DNA of 57,099 nt from Planctomycetia bacterium (GTDB lineage Bacteria > Planctomycetota > Planctomycetia > Planctomycetales > Planctomycetaceae), in the NCBI GenBank assembly GCA_026400935.1, contig JAPLNX010000196.1, forward strand, positions 1 through 57,099, read 5' to 3'. The notes beneath the pieces were generated by a model. The model was given only the letters and a program-made list of their open reading frames with translations. It was not told where the DNA came from and did no database searches. Numbering within the stretch: position 1 is the stretch's first letter; each line of letters begins with the position of its first letter. Positions 19,462 through 27,768 of this stretch are shown here, piece by piece. The position numbers were made by a program, and so were the translations under genes.

Positions 19462-20625
19462 TTAGAAGAGTGTGTTCAAAGAGGTGCCGACACCGAAGCG
19501 GATTACACTCAGGGTGTCGAGCAAGACGGTTGTCGGAGTCTGCTCCACGGAGACGACATCGCCGGGAGCCAGCTTCGGGTTTTCTTCGCCATGACGCTTG
19601 GCCGCTCGAAGGCTGGCTTCAATGATGGTCGGTTTAGGTTGCCCTGCAATTTGGCGGATAATGAAGACCTTATTCGCTCCGAGATTGCTGACCCCGCCTG
19701 CTTTGGAGATCAAACTCAACAGAGTCAACTCGGTCCCAATGGGGTATTCGTAAGTGTCCGGCTTTTTCACGAGCCCCATGACCTGAACCGGAGCCGGATC
19801 GCGACGTTCAACCATGACGATCGCCCCATCGCCGAGCGGGTAAGCATTCGCTCCCGCTTTCGTGGCGGAGACCAAATCGACTCGCAGCGATTGAGCGGAA
19901 GACGACCTCGCTGACGTCGGCAATGTTTGTGAATGACCGGTCTGCGCGACGTTGTTCGACCCCGGCAACCCGCCGGCAATCCGATCTGGCTGCACGGCAC
20001 TGTTTATTCCAGCAGCGTTTCGGATTTCGATTCCCGTTCCGGCGTTGTCCGCCAAAAAACCTGCGGCAGCTAAAGCGCTCAGCAAATCCGCACTGCCTCT
20101 CGGCAGAGGATATGTACCAGGACTTTTCACCGCACCGCCCACCATGATGCGGTTCATACGCTGTCGTTTCATCGTCACGGTCACGTGCGGACTGCGATAG
20201 ATCCCGCGTTGTACGCAACTGGCGGCAATCGCCGCTTCAGAAGATTCCAAGTCGAGTCCCAAAACAGGAACTTCACCAACCACAGGTAGCGAAGCCATGC
20301 CGTTTTCAGTCACGCGAACCGGAATTGTGACATTGTCTTTCGTGTTGAGCCCCGCGTTGATCGTGACTTCGAGCACATCGCCGCGATCAATCGTGTCGTT
20401 GCCATACGTGCCCGTTGCTAAACCCGACAGGTCCAACGTCTTGGGGTTTTCGATCGTCGGAGCTTGCAGCCATTGAGGAACGTTGTTGGCGTGAATGACC
20501 TCCGTCGAAGCACAGCCACAAAGAGCCGCACAACTCAGCAGACACGTCCACGCGAAAACGAAACGTCTCCGGGACGACTGAGGTCGAACACAACAAGCCA
20601 ACCTGTCGCGACCAGGGTGGGTCAT
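19462..20625 (-). CDS. Polysaccharide export lipoprotein (Wza-like)
   Basis: A 387-residue outer-membrane polysaccharide export protein. A lipoprotein signal ends in LLSCAALCGC, with Cys38 as the lipidated residue. A poly-export domain follows (YGNDTIDRGDVLEVTINAGL, VRVTENGMASLPVVGEVPVLGLDLESSEAAI), then SLBB-type repeats (VMVGGAVKSPGTYPLPRGSADLLSALAAAGF and VQVMGLVKKPDTYEYPIGTELTLLSLISKAGG as visible segments, allowing for small differences). These build the export ring. I start at Met 20625, preceded by GAAAGG; the frame is open to 20721 but the extra residues are not part of a signal. It is the first gene of a three-gene EPS operon with the tyrosine kinase and ligase, and it is divergent from the PQQ-propeller gene. 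Confidence 0.9.
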   Translation of the reverse strand: MTHPGRDRLACCVRPQSSRRRFVFAWTCLLSCAALCGCASTEVIHANNVPQWLQAPTIENPKTLDLSGLATGTYGNDTIDRGDVLEVTINAGLNTKDNVTIPVRVTENGMASLPVVGEVPVLGLDLESSEAAIAASCVQRGIYRSPHVTVTMKRQRMNRIMVGGAVKSPGTYPLPRGSADLLSALAAAGFLADNAGTGIEIRNAAGINSAVQPDRIAGGLPGSNNVAQTGHSQTLPTSARSSSAQSLRVDLVSATKAGANAYPLGDGAIVMVERRDPAPVQVMGLVKKPDTYEYPIGTELTLLSLISKAGGVSNLGANKVFIIRQIAGQPKPTIIEASLRAAKRHGEENPKLAPGDVVSVEQTPTTVLLDTLSVIRFGVGTSLNTLF

Positions 20626-21064
20626 CGAGATGGGCCTTTCTGGGGAGGCTATCGCGTGAGGTGGGAAAGAAAGACGAGAGGAGAGACACCGGAAGGGATT
20701 GCCGCTGATGGGCAACATCAAAACGAGAAGAGCGAGGGACAGTACGAGAATTTCACAAACAGGGTCAAGACGATTTTGAACATGACAAACACTCTAAGGC
20801 GTATCGAGGTTCTCACCTAAGTGTGACGGCGGCACGGAAGAGTCATATCGGGAATTTTCTGCCGGTGATGTGAAATGGACCCCCTCACGAGGTTATCTCA
20901 AGAATTCTCGGTGGGATTGGAGGGAAGGGATCAGCACAACTCAGATCGTCGAGCAAGGCTTCGACCGCAGTTTGCAACAACGCAGCGCTTGGCCTCCGCT
21001 TCTGGCCGCGATTACATTGCCCGTGAGTTTTGATTTCACTCGGTTGAATGCCCAGAGGTTTCCC
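20626..21064. other. Divergent gap before the EPS operon
   Basis: This 439-base gap lies between two divergent genes, so the promoters of the EPS operon and of the PQQ-propeller gene should both be here. I see no clear promoter boxes, hairpins or small genes; the open frames crossing it lack start-site support. Confidence 0.35.
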
Positions 21065-22342
21065 ATGCGATTGATCGCTACCGTCCTGCTGTTGTGTGTC
21101 TGTTCGATTTCGTTCGCTGGCGAAAACTGGAATCAGTTTCGTGGTCCACACGGCGACGGAACCACGACAGAAAAGGGCCTACCAGTCAAATTTGGTGAGG
21201 GTTCACCGGAAATTGTCTGGAAGACGCCGATCACTGGCCGAGCTTGGTCGTCCCCCGTCGTTTGGGAGAATCAGATTTGGTTGACCAACGGCCCCGAAAT
21301 TCAAAATACAACGAAAGAGAAACCCAAGCTCGACAAGCCGATTGAGCTCTTTGCCGTCTGTATTGATCTCGAATCGGGCAAGGTGATTCACAACCTCAAG
21401 ATGTTCGAGTTCGATAAGCCGCAGTTCACGCACGCCACAAACAGCTATGCTTCGCCAACGGCCTATATCGAAGAGGGCCGCGTCTACATTCACTTCGGCG
21501 CTTATGGCACGGCCTGCCTCGACACCAAGACCGGCGAGAAGATTTGGGAGCGTCACGACCTCGAATGCGATCACTTTCGTGGCCCAGGCTCATCACCGAT
21601 TGTCCATGACGGCTTGGTCTATCTCACTTTCGATGGCTACGACGCGCAGTACATCACGGCACTCGACAAGCTCACGGGTAAGACGGTTTGGAAGAAAGAT
21701 CGCGGAATCGACTTTGGCACGACTGACGGTGACGCCAAAAAAGCGTACTCGACCCCCTTGATCATCAAGGAAGGTCAGCGTGAATTGCTCATCAGTCCGT
21801 TCGCCGCCGCCACGATTGCTTACGATCCCAAAACGGGCGAGCCAATTTGGACCGTGCGTCACGGAGGCATGAATGCTGCGGGGCGACCGCTGTTTGGCAA
21901 TGGCCTGCTCTACATCAATTCGGCTGATGGCCCGAATCCGCTGATCGCAGTGCGACCTGAGGGGGTTGGCGATATCACCAAAAACATCGTCTGGAAAATC
22001 AAACAAGCGGTTCCAAAACGTCCTTCGCAGCTCTTAGTCGGCGACCTATTTTTCATGATGAGCGACAGCGGTATCGCAACTTGTGTGGATGCCAAGACTG
22101 GCATCGAAATTTGGACCAAACGCTTCGGTGGCGATTATTGGTCGTCGCCGTTGTACGCCGACGGATTGATTTATTGCTTCTCTCAGGGAGGCGATATCCC
22201 AGTTTTCAAAGCGGGGCGTGAGTTTGAACTCGTTGCTGAAAATAAGCTCGATAGCGGCTTCAACGCTTCACCTGCGGTGGCTGGAAAGTCATTGATCTTG
22301 CGGTCGAAGACGCACTTGTATCGGGTGCGTAGCAGTAATTGA
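21065..22342 (+). CDS. Exported PQQ-type beta-propeller protein
   Basis: A 425-residue secreted protein of the PQQ-binding-like beta-propeller family. The signal peptide MRLIATVLLLCVCSISFAGE is followed at once by NWNQFRGPHGDG, the usual opening of planctomycete 'outer membrane protein assembly factor BamB-like' propellers. Blades repeat the pattern G-[x]-[IVT]-W (for example TGKTVWKKDRG, TGEPIWTVRHGG, TGIEIWTKRFGG). The catalytic residues of PQQ alcohol dehydrogenases are not evident, so it is likely a binding or scaffold protein and not an enzyme. I start at ATG 21065 because of the signal peptide; the frame is open to 20870 without support. Planctomycetes carry many paralogues of unknown role. 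Confidence 0.82.
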   Translation: MRLIATVLLLCVCSISFAGENWNQFRGPHGDGTTTEKGLPVKFGEGSPEIVWKTPITGRAWSSPVVWENQIWLTNGPEIQNTTKEKPKLDKPIELFAVCIDLESGKVIHNLKMFEFDKPQFTHATNSYASPTAYIEEGRVYIHFGAYGTACLDTKTGEKIWERHDLECDHFRGPGSSPIVHDGLVYLTFDGYDAQYITALDKLTGKTVWKKDRGIDFGTTDGDAKKAYSTPLIIKEGQRELLISPFAAATIAYDPKTGEPIWTVRHGGMNAAGRPLFGNGLLYINSADGPNPLIAVRPEGVGDITKNIVWKIKQAVPKRPSQLLVGDLFFMMSDSGIATCVDAKTGIEIWTKRFGGDYWSSPLYADGLIYCFSQGGDIPVFKAGREFELVAENKLDSGFNASPAVAGKSLILRSKTHLYRVRSSN

Positions 22343-22424
22343 GTAATCTTCGTAGCGGCGATCGACTAGGTTGCCTCGATTGGCTCTCAAGCTGGTCGCT
22401 TGTGGCGACGAAGAAACAAATTAA

Positions 22425-23147
22425 TCAGGCGGCTTCGGATTCGAGGGATTCGAGCTTCGTCGGTTTGCTGCGGCGCAAACGCTCGGCCAGAGGCAGTTCA
22501 TTTAGGGATTGCAGGCCGTAAAGCTCCAGGAATTTTCGGGTCGTCTCGTACAAGAACGGACGACCGAGCGAGTCATCTTCGCCAGCAATTCGAACAAGTT
22601 CTCGTTCCATCAGTTGCTTGAGCATCTCGGCAGACTGCACACCACGTACAGCTTCAAGATCGGCGCGAGTCAACGGTTGTCGATATGCCACGATCGCAAG
22701 GGTTTCCAACATCGGTGGAGTCAGCTTCAAAGTCGCTTGCCGCTGATGTAGTTTATCGAGCCACAGCACGAACTCACGGCGAGTCAACAGCCGATAGCCG
22801 GTCGCAACTCGTTCAATGCGAAACGACGAACCGCTTGCGTCATACGCCGTATTCAGTCGATTGATTAACTCTAGTGCTTCAGCAAAATCGGCCAATGTGG
22901 CGAGCTGTAGTAACCGCTTCAGCGGGACTGCTTCATCGGTTACAAAGAGAACCGCTTCGAGTCGAGCCATTTTCGGAGTGCGCTGACAGAAGTCGACGGC
23001 GGCGACGAAGTCCGCCTTTGACGCAGGCTGCCGGCCGAGGAAGAAATTCCATACAAACCCACTGATCGACGATGATCGAGTCGCTTGCGAACAAGGAAGG
23101 ATCGTCCCTTCATGCTTCCTGAGTTCGCATTGAAACTTGTTATACAT
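22425..23147 (-). CDS. scpB: Chromosome segregation and condensation protein ScpB
   Basis: A 240-residue ScpB, the winged-helix (kite) subunit that joins ScpA and SMC in the bacterial condensin. Two winged-helix units are visible: MARLEAVLFVTDEAVPLKRLLQLA through YRLLTRREFVLWL, and LKLTPPMLETLAIVAYRQPLTRADLEAVRGVQSAEMLKQLMERELVRIAGEDDSLGRPFLYETTRKFLELYGL, of which LAIVAYRQPLTRADLEAVRG is the strongest family match. The N-terminal ~60 residues are not conserved family sequence; the Met at 22970 could be the true start. ScpA and SMC are not in the window. It sits between a PQQ-propeller gene and a divergent-looking hypothetical, so there is no operon evidence. Confidence 0.85.
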   Translation of the reverse strand: MYNKFQCELRKHEGTILPCSQATRSSSISGFVWNFFLGRQPASKADFVAAVDFCQRTPKMARLEAVLFVTDEAVPLKRLLQLATLADFAEALELINRLNTAYDASGSSFRIERVATGYRLLTRREFVLWLDKLHQRQATLKLTPPMLETLAIVAYRQPLTRADLEAVRGVQSAEMLKQLMERELVRIAGEDDSLGRPFLYETTRKFLELYGLQSLNELPLAERLRRSKPTKLESLESEAA

Positions 23148-23260
23148 AAACTACTCACGGACTTGTGGCTCTCCGCCATTCGTGGTGACTGCTATGGGAT
23201 ACGCGATGGGTTTGCACTACATGAAGGCGAACCGCGTGTCCCACTAGGCTCACATCGCAA

Positions 23261-24019
23261 TCAACGGCGCGACGTCCATTCGTCAATTTGTCGCAGTACA
23301 AGTTCAACCGCCTGTAACGGCTCCGTGGCTTCGGCCTCAAACCGGCGAGTGATTCGCGAATCTTGCTCCAGTGAGAATTCGCACGAAAAGTAGAACTCAC
23401 CCTGATCACGACCAGGTTCTAAACGGAATTGATGAATCCCCAACTCATTCAATCGATGTACAGCTCGTCGCCACGTCAGGCCGTCTGTCGAATTTGTTCG
23501 CGTGGTGTTTGTCGTTCGTTGCTTTTGAATGCTCACGGAGGCATCAGACCAACGCTCGGTAGAACGCAGATCAACATAATCCGGCGTGTTGGCTTCTGGG
23601 CCAAATAGGTCGGCCAGCTTGTCTCTTTGCAAATCAGTCATCGCAGCTTCTGTAGAGGTTGAAGCGAGCACTGAACGATCACCAAAGGATGCCGCTGACT
23701 CCAGTTGACGGCTTTGAATTGGCCGACTCTCTGGCGGCTTTGATTTCGTCAGGCGGAAGAGGTCGTTCAAGCGACCTTCGCTTGAACTTTCCAAAGGCCG
23801 CATAGGACCTCCTGCGACGAAGGAGGCCGGAACAATGGACTCTCCGACGCCGTTTGATCGCGGAGCATCCTGACGACTACGCTCGTGCTCCTCTTCGCTC
23901 ACTGATGAAGCGATGACGGGAACGAACTGTGGAACCCCGAAGACGGCCATCAATGGGATAGCAATTAATGGCAAGGTCAGCATTAGTGTGGGAAACGAAC
24001 TACCAGAACGGGAACGCAT
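23261..24019 (-). CDS. Membrane-anchored protein of unknown function
   Basis: I do not recognise this 252-residue protein. Near its N-terminus is one hydrophobic helix (FPTLMLTLPLIAIPLMAVFG), then a disordered, Ser/Arg/Glu-rich middle of about 120 residues, and a folded C-terminal domain of about 75 residues (WRRAVHRLNELGIHQFRLEPG to the end) with alternating beta strands and a final helix (LQAVELVLRQIDEW). The start at 24019 is well supported: GGAGGT (24028-24033 on the complementary strand) lies eight bases upstream. The next downstream gene is scpB on the same strand, 113 bases on. A cell-envelope role is a guess from the anchor only. Confidence 0.65.
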   Translation of the reverse strand: MRSRSGSSFPTLMLTLPLIAIPLMAVFGVPQFVPVIASSVSEEEHERSRQDAPRSNGVGESIVPASFVAGGPMRPLESSSEGRLNDLFRLTKSKPPESRPIQSRQLESAASFGDRSVLASTSTEAAMTDLQRDKLADLFGPEANTPDYVDLRSTERWSDASVSIQKQRTTNTTRTNSTDGLTWRRAVHRLNELGIHQFRLEPGRDQGEFYFSCEFSLEQDSRITRRFEAEATEPLQAVELVLRQIDEWTSRR

Positions 24020-24435
24020 CCTTGCGCACCTCCATCTGCGGACATCAGAGAGCCTCACGTCCTGCGAGACTCATTTAGGAACGGGAATGTAGGCCAATGA
24101 GAACATATCCCTCAACGGCAGTTTTCGCCGTTGAATTCAGCGTCTTGGTTGGTCTGACAAACCTTTCTGAACGAACCACTCACAACGATTGAATTGCGTG
24201 GCCAAGAGCGAATCCGATCGCAACGGCATTGGTTAATGCAGCGATCGTTCTTGTTATCCCGATACGATTGGCAGTGGATGTGGCCTTGGCGGAGTACGCC
24301 AAGCGACGCTTCAGAACACTTGGTGGATGCCTTGTGTCTCTGAAGTGGCCGAGTAGCATCTGCGTCACGTTGTTGGGAAGTGTTCCGGGACGGGATACAC
24401 CTCACATACAGTCAAATAAAAGGAGTTGTGTCGCC
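24020..24435. other. Divergent gap with a small hairpin
   Basis: A 416-base gap between the membrane-anchored unknown and the DUF1571 gene. A hairpin TCAACGGC / GCCGTTGA (24112-24134) with a 7-base loop is the only structure I see. The DUF1571 frame is open back to 24229, but that part lacks a signal or a Shine-Dalgarno site. Confidence 0.35.
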
Positions 24436-25251
24436 ATGAGCTTCCAAGAAAACACTCAACGGCGCGAGTTTTTGAAGCTCGCTTCTGCTTCCGCCGCGTT
24501 ATGGCTGCCGAGTTGGGCACTCGCGGATGATGCTCCGCAAGTTGCGAAACGGAACGATGCGACGACTGGTGATACTCAAAAATTGGCGACCGCGATCAAG
24601 CTCGCTAAGGACGCTCAAGAAAACCTGAAGAAGATCACAGACTACGAAGCAACCTTTACCAAGAAAGAAGTGGTTGGAAACAAGCTCATCACAGCGGAGA
24701 TGTTTATCAAGTTCCGCGAGCAGCCCTTCAGCGTTTATATCAAGTACCTCACACCGCATTCCGGTCGCGAAGTGATCTATGTCGCGGGACGTAACAAGGG
24801 GAAATTGCTGGCTCATGCCGAGGGCGTCGCATCAATCGTCGGAACCCTTAAGCTAGCAACCGACAGCCGTGATGCGATGGAAGAAAATCGCTACCCAATA
24901 ACGATGTTTGGCCTGTCAAACATGCTGGCCACTCTGATCCAGCAATGGGAAACAGAAGAAAAGAAAAATGACGCTGTTGTGAAGTTTTTCCCAAACGCAA
25001 AGCTCGACAAAGTGGAATGCAAAGTTGCCGAATCAAGCTATCCGAAGCAGGTTGCTCACGCGCGGTTTCACATCACCCGGCTTTACATTGCAAAGGAGAC
25101 CGGCTTGCCGGTTCGCGTCGAGCAATTCGGATTCCCAGCAGCCGGTCAGCAACCGCCAGTTGTTGAGGAATACAACTACGCGAACATTAAGACGAACCTC
25201 GGCTTCACGGATGCTGATTTCGATCACAAAAATAAAGCGTATGGCTTTTAG
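24436..25251 (+). CDS. DUF1571 protein with Tat signal
   Basis: A 271-residue exported protein of the DUF1571 family, abundant in planctomycetes. The N-terminus QRREFLKLASASAALWLPSW is a twin-arginine type signal (RREFLKL), suggesting export in folded form, perhaps with a cofactor. The body shows YEATFTKKEVVGNKLITAEMFIKFREQPFSVYIKYL, a lipocalin/LolA-like beta pattern, and YVAGRNKGKLLAHAEG; the C-terminus is PVVEEYNYANIKTNLGFTDADFD, typical of the LolA/DUF1571 fold. The start at ATG 24436 has AGGAG at 24421-24425. The fold suggests binding of a lipid or hydrophobic ligand, but this is inference. The gene stands alone. Confidence 0.82.
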   Translation: MSFQENTQRREFLKLASASAALWLPSWALADDAPQVAKRNDATTGDTQKLATAIKLAKDAQENLKKITDYEATFTKKEVVGNKLITAEMFIKFREQPFSVYIKYLTPHSGREVIYVAGRNKGKLLAHAEGVASIVGTLKLATDSRDAMEENRYPITMFGLSNMLATLIQQWETEEKKNDAVVKFFPNAKLDKVECKVAESSYPKQVAHARFHITRLYIAKETGLPVRVEQFGFPAAGQQPPVVEEYNYANIKTNLGFTDADFDHKNKAYGF

Positions 25252-25605
25252 TTTGACTGCTAACGCCTCCGTTTGAGTACCATCTCAATGCGGCTGAAAA
25301 AAGCGACGGGGTCGGAGATCTTTTTCGGACACGTTCAAATTTACGCGTTGTCGTAACATTGGGCTTGGTCTGAAATCGGTTCCTGGCCCCGTCGTCATTT
25401 ATTGAGAGCCTGCCCAAAATGGGGGGCTCACAAGACGCCTTCGCTCAATACGAATTAGTTGGCCGTTCACATACGGTAGCGACAAGGTTGCGTCGGTGTT
25501 GCGACGCCACCACAATGCTTCACGCGTTTGAGGTTCGCCACTTGGTTTATCCTTGTTCTTTGCGAAAAGAGCCGTTGTTACAGATTAGTCATTTGAGGAG
25601 TTGGT
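25252..25605. other. Gap before the methionine aminopeptidase gene
   Basis: A 354-base gap between two same-strand genes. A short plus-strand frame crosses it but has no recognisable protein. I see no hairpin with a T-run, so I cannot say where transcription of the upstream gene ends. Confidence 0.3.
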
Positions 25606-26445
25606 GTGACGTTTTTCCGAGGCAACACAATTCGGCCCCCTGTTGTCGCGCCGCACACAAAAATCCCGATTTACGCCAATCTTGTTGATCGGGAAGCGAT
25701 CCGGGCAGCCTGCCGATTCAACGCTCAGGTGATGGACTTTATCCGGCCGCATATACAGATCGGGATTTCGACGAGCGAAATCGATGAGTTGGTCTACAAC
25801 TATACGATCGAGCAAGGGCACACCCCGGCTTGTCTCGGGTACAACGGCTATCCAAATACAATTTGCACCAGCGTCAATGAAGTTGTTTGCCACGGAGTTC
25901 CGGGTGGCTATCGGCTCAAGGATGCAGACATAGTTAACATCGATCTCACAACAATCGTGCGCGGTTGGCACGGAGATCAATCGGAAACGTTCTTGGTCGG
26001 TAATGTTTCACCAGAAGCTCGTCGCCTTGTGCAAGCCGCATTTGACTCGCTGTGGGTTGGCATTCATGCGATCAAACCGTTTGGTCGAGTTATCGACATT
26101 GGCCGAGCCATTTACCGCTTTGCCAAGGATCAAGGTTACGAAATTGTCCGCGAATTTCAGGGACATGGGGTTGGTCGAGCCTTTCATCAAGAGCCCGGTA
26201 TTCCTCATTTTCCCGATCAGCAAACCGGAAAGGCAGTCATTCGCCCCGGAACATGTTTCACGATCGAGCCGATGCTGAATGAAGGAACGTGGAAGACCGA
26301 AGTGGATATCACTGATGGTTGGACGGTGCGAACTCAGGACCGCAGGCTCTCGGCACAGTTCGAACATACGATCCTGATGACCGAAAAAGGTCCCGAAATC
26401 ATGACTTTGACCAAGGATGGTCCGAGAGAAGGTCACAAGTTCTAA
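25606..26445 (+). CDS. map: Type I methionine aminopeptidase
   Basis: A 279-residue dinuclear metal enzyme that removes the initiator methionine from nascent proteins. All five metal ligands can be placed: Asp113 (VNIDLT), Asp124 (WHGDQSETF), His187 (GHGVGRAFH), Glu221 (FTIEPML) and Glu253 (AQFEHTIL). The substrate-binding His96 is in NEVVCHGVP. The N-terminal extension of about 30 residues lacks the zinc finger of eukaryotic forms. The start is a GTG at 25606 with TGAGGAG at 25594-25600. The next gene, rpsU, is 147 bases on, so the two may form a small translation-related unit. Confidence is high for the family. Confidence 0.95.
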   Translation: MTFFRGNTIRPPVVAPHTKIPIYANLVDREAIRAACRFNAQVMDFIRPHIQIGISTSEIDELVYNYTIEQGHTPACLGYNGYPNTICTSVNEVVCHGVPGGYRLKDADIVNIDLTTIVRGWHGDQSETFLVGNVSPEARRLVQAAFDSLWVGIHAIKPFGRVIDIGRAIYRFAKDQGYEIVREFQGHGVGRAFHQEPGIPHFPDQQTGKAVIRPGTCFTIEPMLNEGTWKTEVDITDGWTVRTQDRRLSAQFEHTILMTEKGPEIMTLTKDGPREGHKF

Positions 26446-26592
26446 TGCCCGTCTGCCGTTGCGTCGAAGCGACGGGTTGTTATCTTACCTGCTCGCCCCA
26501 AGGGCTAGAGTTGAGCACTAAGTGTCGCAGCAGTGGGCTGTGACTGTTTTCTAAACTCAGTTGAGTCGAGGTTGCCATGAAGGAGGTCGTTC

Positions 26593-26835
26593 GTGGTTAA
26601 GTTGCGTTTGCGTGATAACGAGAAAATCCAAGATGCGGTAAAGAGATTCCGGAAGCTTGTGGAACATGCAGGCATTAAGAAGGAAATGCGTCGGCGCGAG
26701 TACTATGAAAAGCCCAGCGAGATTTCTCGCCGGAATCGTCGCCGTGCAGAACGCCGTGCTCGATTGTCTCGTTTGAGTGCAAATGGCAGTAACAGCAGCG
26801 GCGGCATGAGCAACAGCACCGGACCTGGCATGTAA
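26593..26835 (+). CDS. rpsU: 30S ribosomal protein S21
   Basis: An 80-residue ribosomal protein that helps start translation. The N-terminus [42 protein letters not shown] is diagnostic, followed by a basic [13 protein letters not shown] stretch. The C-terminus has an unusual low-complexity Ser/Gly/Asn tail ([17 protein letters not shown]) that most S21 proteins lack. The start is GTG at 26593; AAGGAGGT at 26580-26587 is an ideal anti-Shine-Dalgarno match. An ATG at 26577 begins a seven-codon frame (MKEVVRG, stop at 26600) across that site and the start codon. A long hairpin follows the gene. Confidence 0.95.
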   Translation: MVKLRLRDNEKIQDAVKRFRKLVEHAGIKKEMRRREYYEKPSEISRRNRRRAERRARLSRLSANGSNSSGGMSNSTGPGM

Positions 26836-26867
26836 GCATGGTGCGTTCACGAGCGTTGGTGAGGTGG

Positions 26868-26938
26868 CAAACCTTCGAAGCCCAAAAGAAAAGCCCCCGT
26901 CAAGAACGGGGGCTTTTCTTTTGGGCTTCGAAGGTTTG
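26868..26938. terminator. Bidirectional terminator, perfect 33-bp stem
   Basis: Arms at 26868-26900 and 26906-26938 are perfectly complementary with a 5-base loop. The GC core GCCCCCGT / ACGGGGGC is flanked by AAAAGAAAA on one side and TTTTCTTTT on the other, so each strand has a GC hairpin followed by a U-tract. It lies between the convergent rpsU and poly-Glu genes. Confidence 0.88.
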
Positions 26939-26984
26939 AGTAATAAAAAACGAGCGAACTTTGGTGACGCATCACCAACCAGCC

Positions 26985-27467
26985 TTATTCCTCTTCCTCT
27001 TCCTCTTCCTCCTCTTCCTCTTCCTCTTCTTCAAACTCTTCTTCGATATCGACTGCCTCTTCTTCTACGGCAACTTCCGGCACAAACGCCTCTTCGTAGA
27101 CATCAGGCTTCGCAACGGCAACCGGAGGGGCGCCAAGAACTTCCTTAACTGCTTGCAACCAATAAAGCCGCTTACTCTTTGCCCGCAGAACTTCGAGGCG
27201 TTCCTCGGCTTCTTTCCGCTGGTCGTAGGTAAAGCGTCCCTCTTCTTTTTGGGTACTATTGAAGATTACCCAAACAATTCGCCGTCGTTCAACAGGCTTA
27301 GTACGTGCCTTCTTCTTGACGACTTTCTTTTTTGCTGCACCGGCGACAGCTCGTTTCCGTTTCTTCGGTTCGGCACCTTCACCGCCGTCGTCATCCGATG
27401 AATCCATGTCGGAGGCACGTGCCTCCGCTGCCTCGGCCATTTTTCGCATTTCCAAACGGCTTGCCAT
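26985..27467 (-). CDS. Planctomycete protein with basic patch and poly-Glu tail
   Basis: A 160-residue cytoplasmic protein of unknown function. The N-terminus (MASRLEMRKMAEAAEARASDMD) leads into a strongly basic Lys/Arg stretch (PKKRKRAVAGAAKKKVVKKKART). The middle is a small folded unit (RRRIVWVIFNSTQKEEGRF, YDQRKEAEERLEVLRAKSKRLYWLQAVKE) and the C-terminus is acidic, ending in fifteen consecutive Glu residues encoded by mixed GAA and GAG codons. I recall similar proteins in planctomycetes with such a core and tail, but no function. The charge polarity (basic centre, acidic end) suggests a nucleic-acid or chaperone-like role, which is only a guess. Confidence 0.7.
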   Translation of the reverse strand: MASRLEMRKMAEAAEARASDMDSSDDDGGEGAEPKKRKRAVAGAAKKKVVKKKARTKPVERRRIVWVIFNSTQKEEGRFTYDQRKEAEERLEVLRAKSKRLYWLQAVKEVLGAPPVAVAKPDVYEEAFVPEVAVEEEAVDIEEEFEEEEEEEEEEEEEEE

Positions 27468-27768
27468 AGTCTCCGTCTTCCCATCTCATCACGTCAGTTT
27501 ACAGATGCCGCAATGCCAGAACCGTTTCTAGCGTTCGGCGGCTGACGAAAACGTGGGAGCATAACAATATATCCGTCGCAGGGCCAACTCGGACGAGACA
27601 CGATGATCTGCCATTTTTGTCCAAACAACCAGAAAAGCTTGTGCAACCGGACTCTTCGTGCCGATTGATGGAAAAGCAATCAGACTGCGGGGGCCAAATT
27701 CAAGGATTGGCTCGACCGGATCAGCCTCGCAACAGCGGGGGCAAATCGAACACGAAGGAGTGTGGTTC
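27468..27768. other. Divergent gap before the BON-domain gene
   Basis: A 301-base gap between divergent genes. The BON frame is open back to 27658 but the signal peptide and GAAGGAG mark its true start later. I see no other gene or structure here. Confidence 0.35.
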
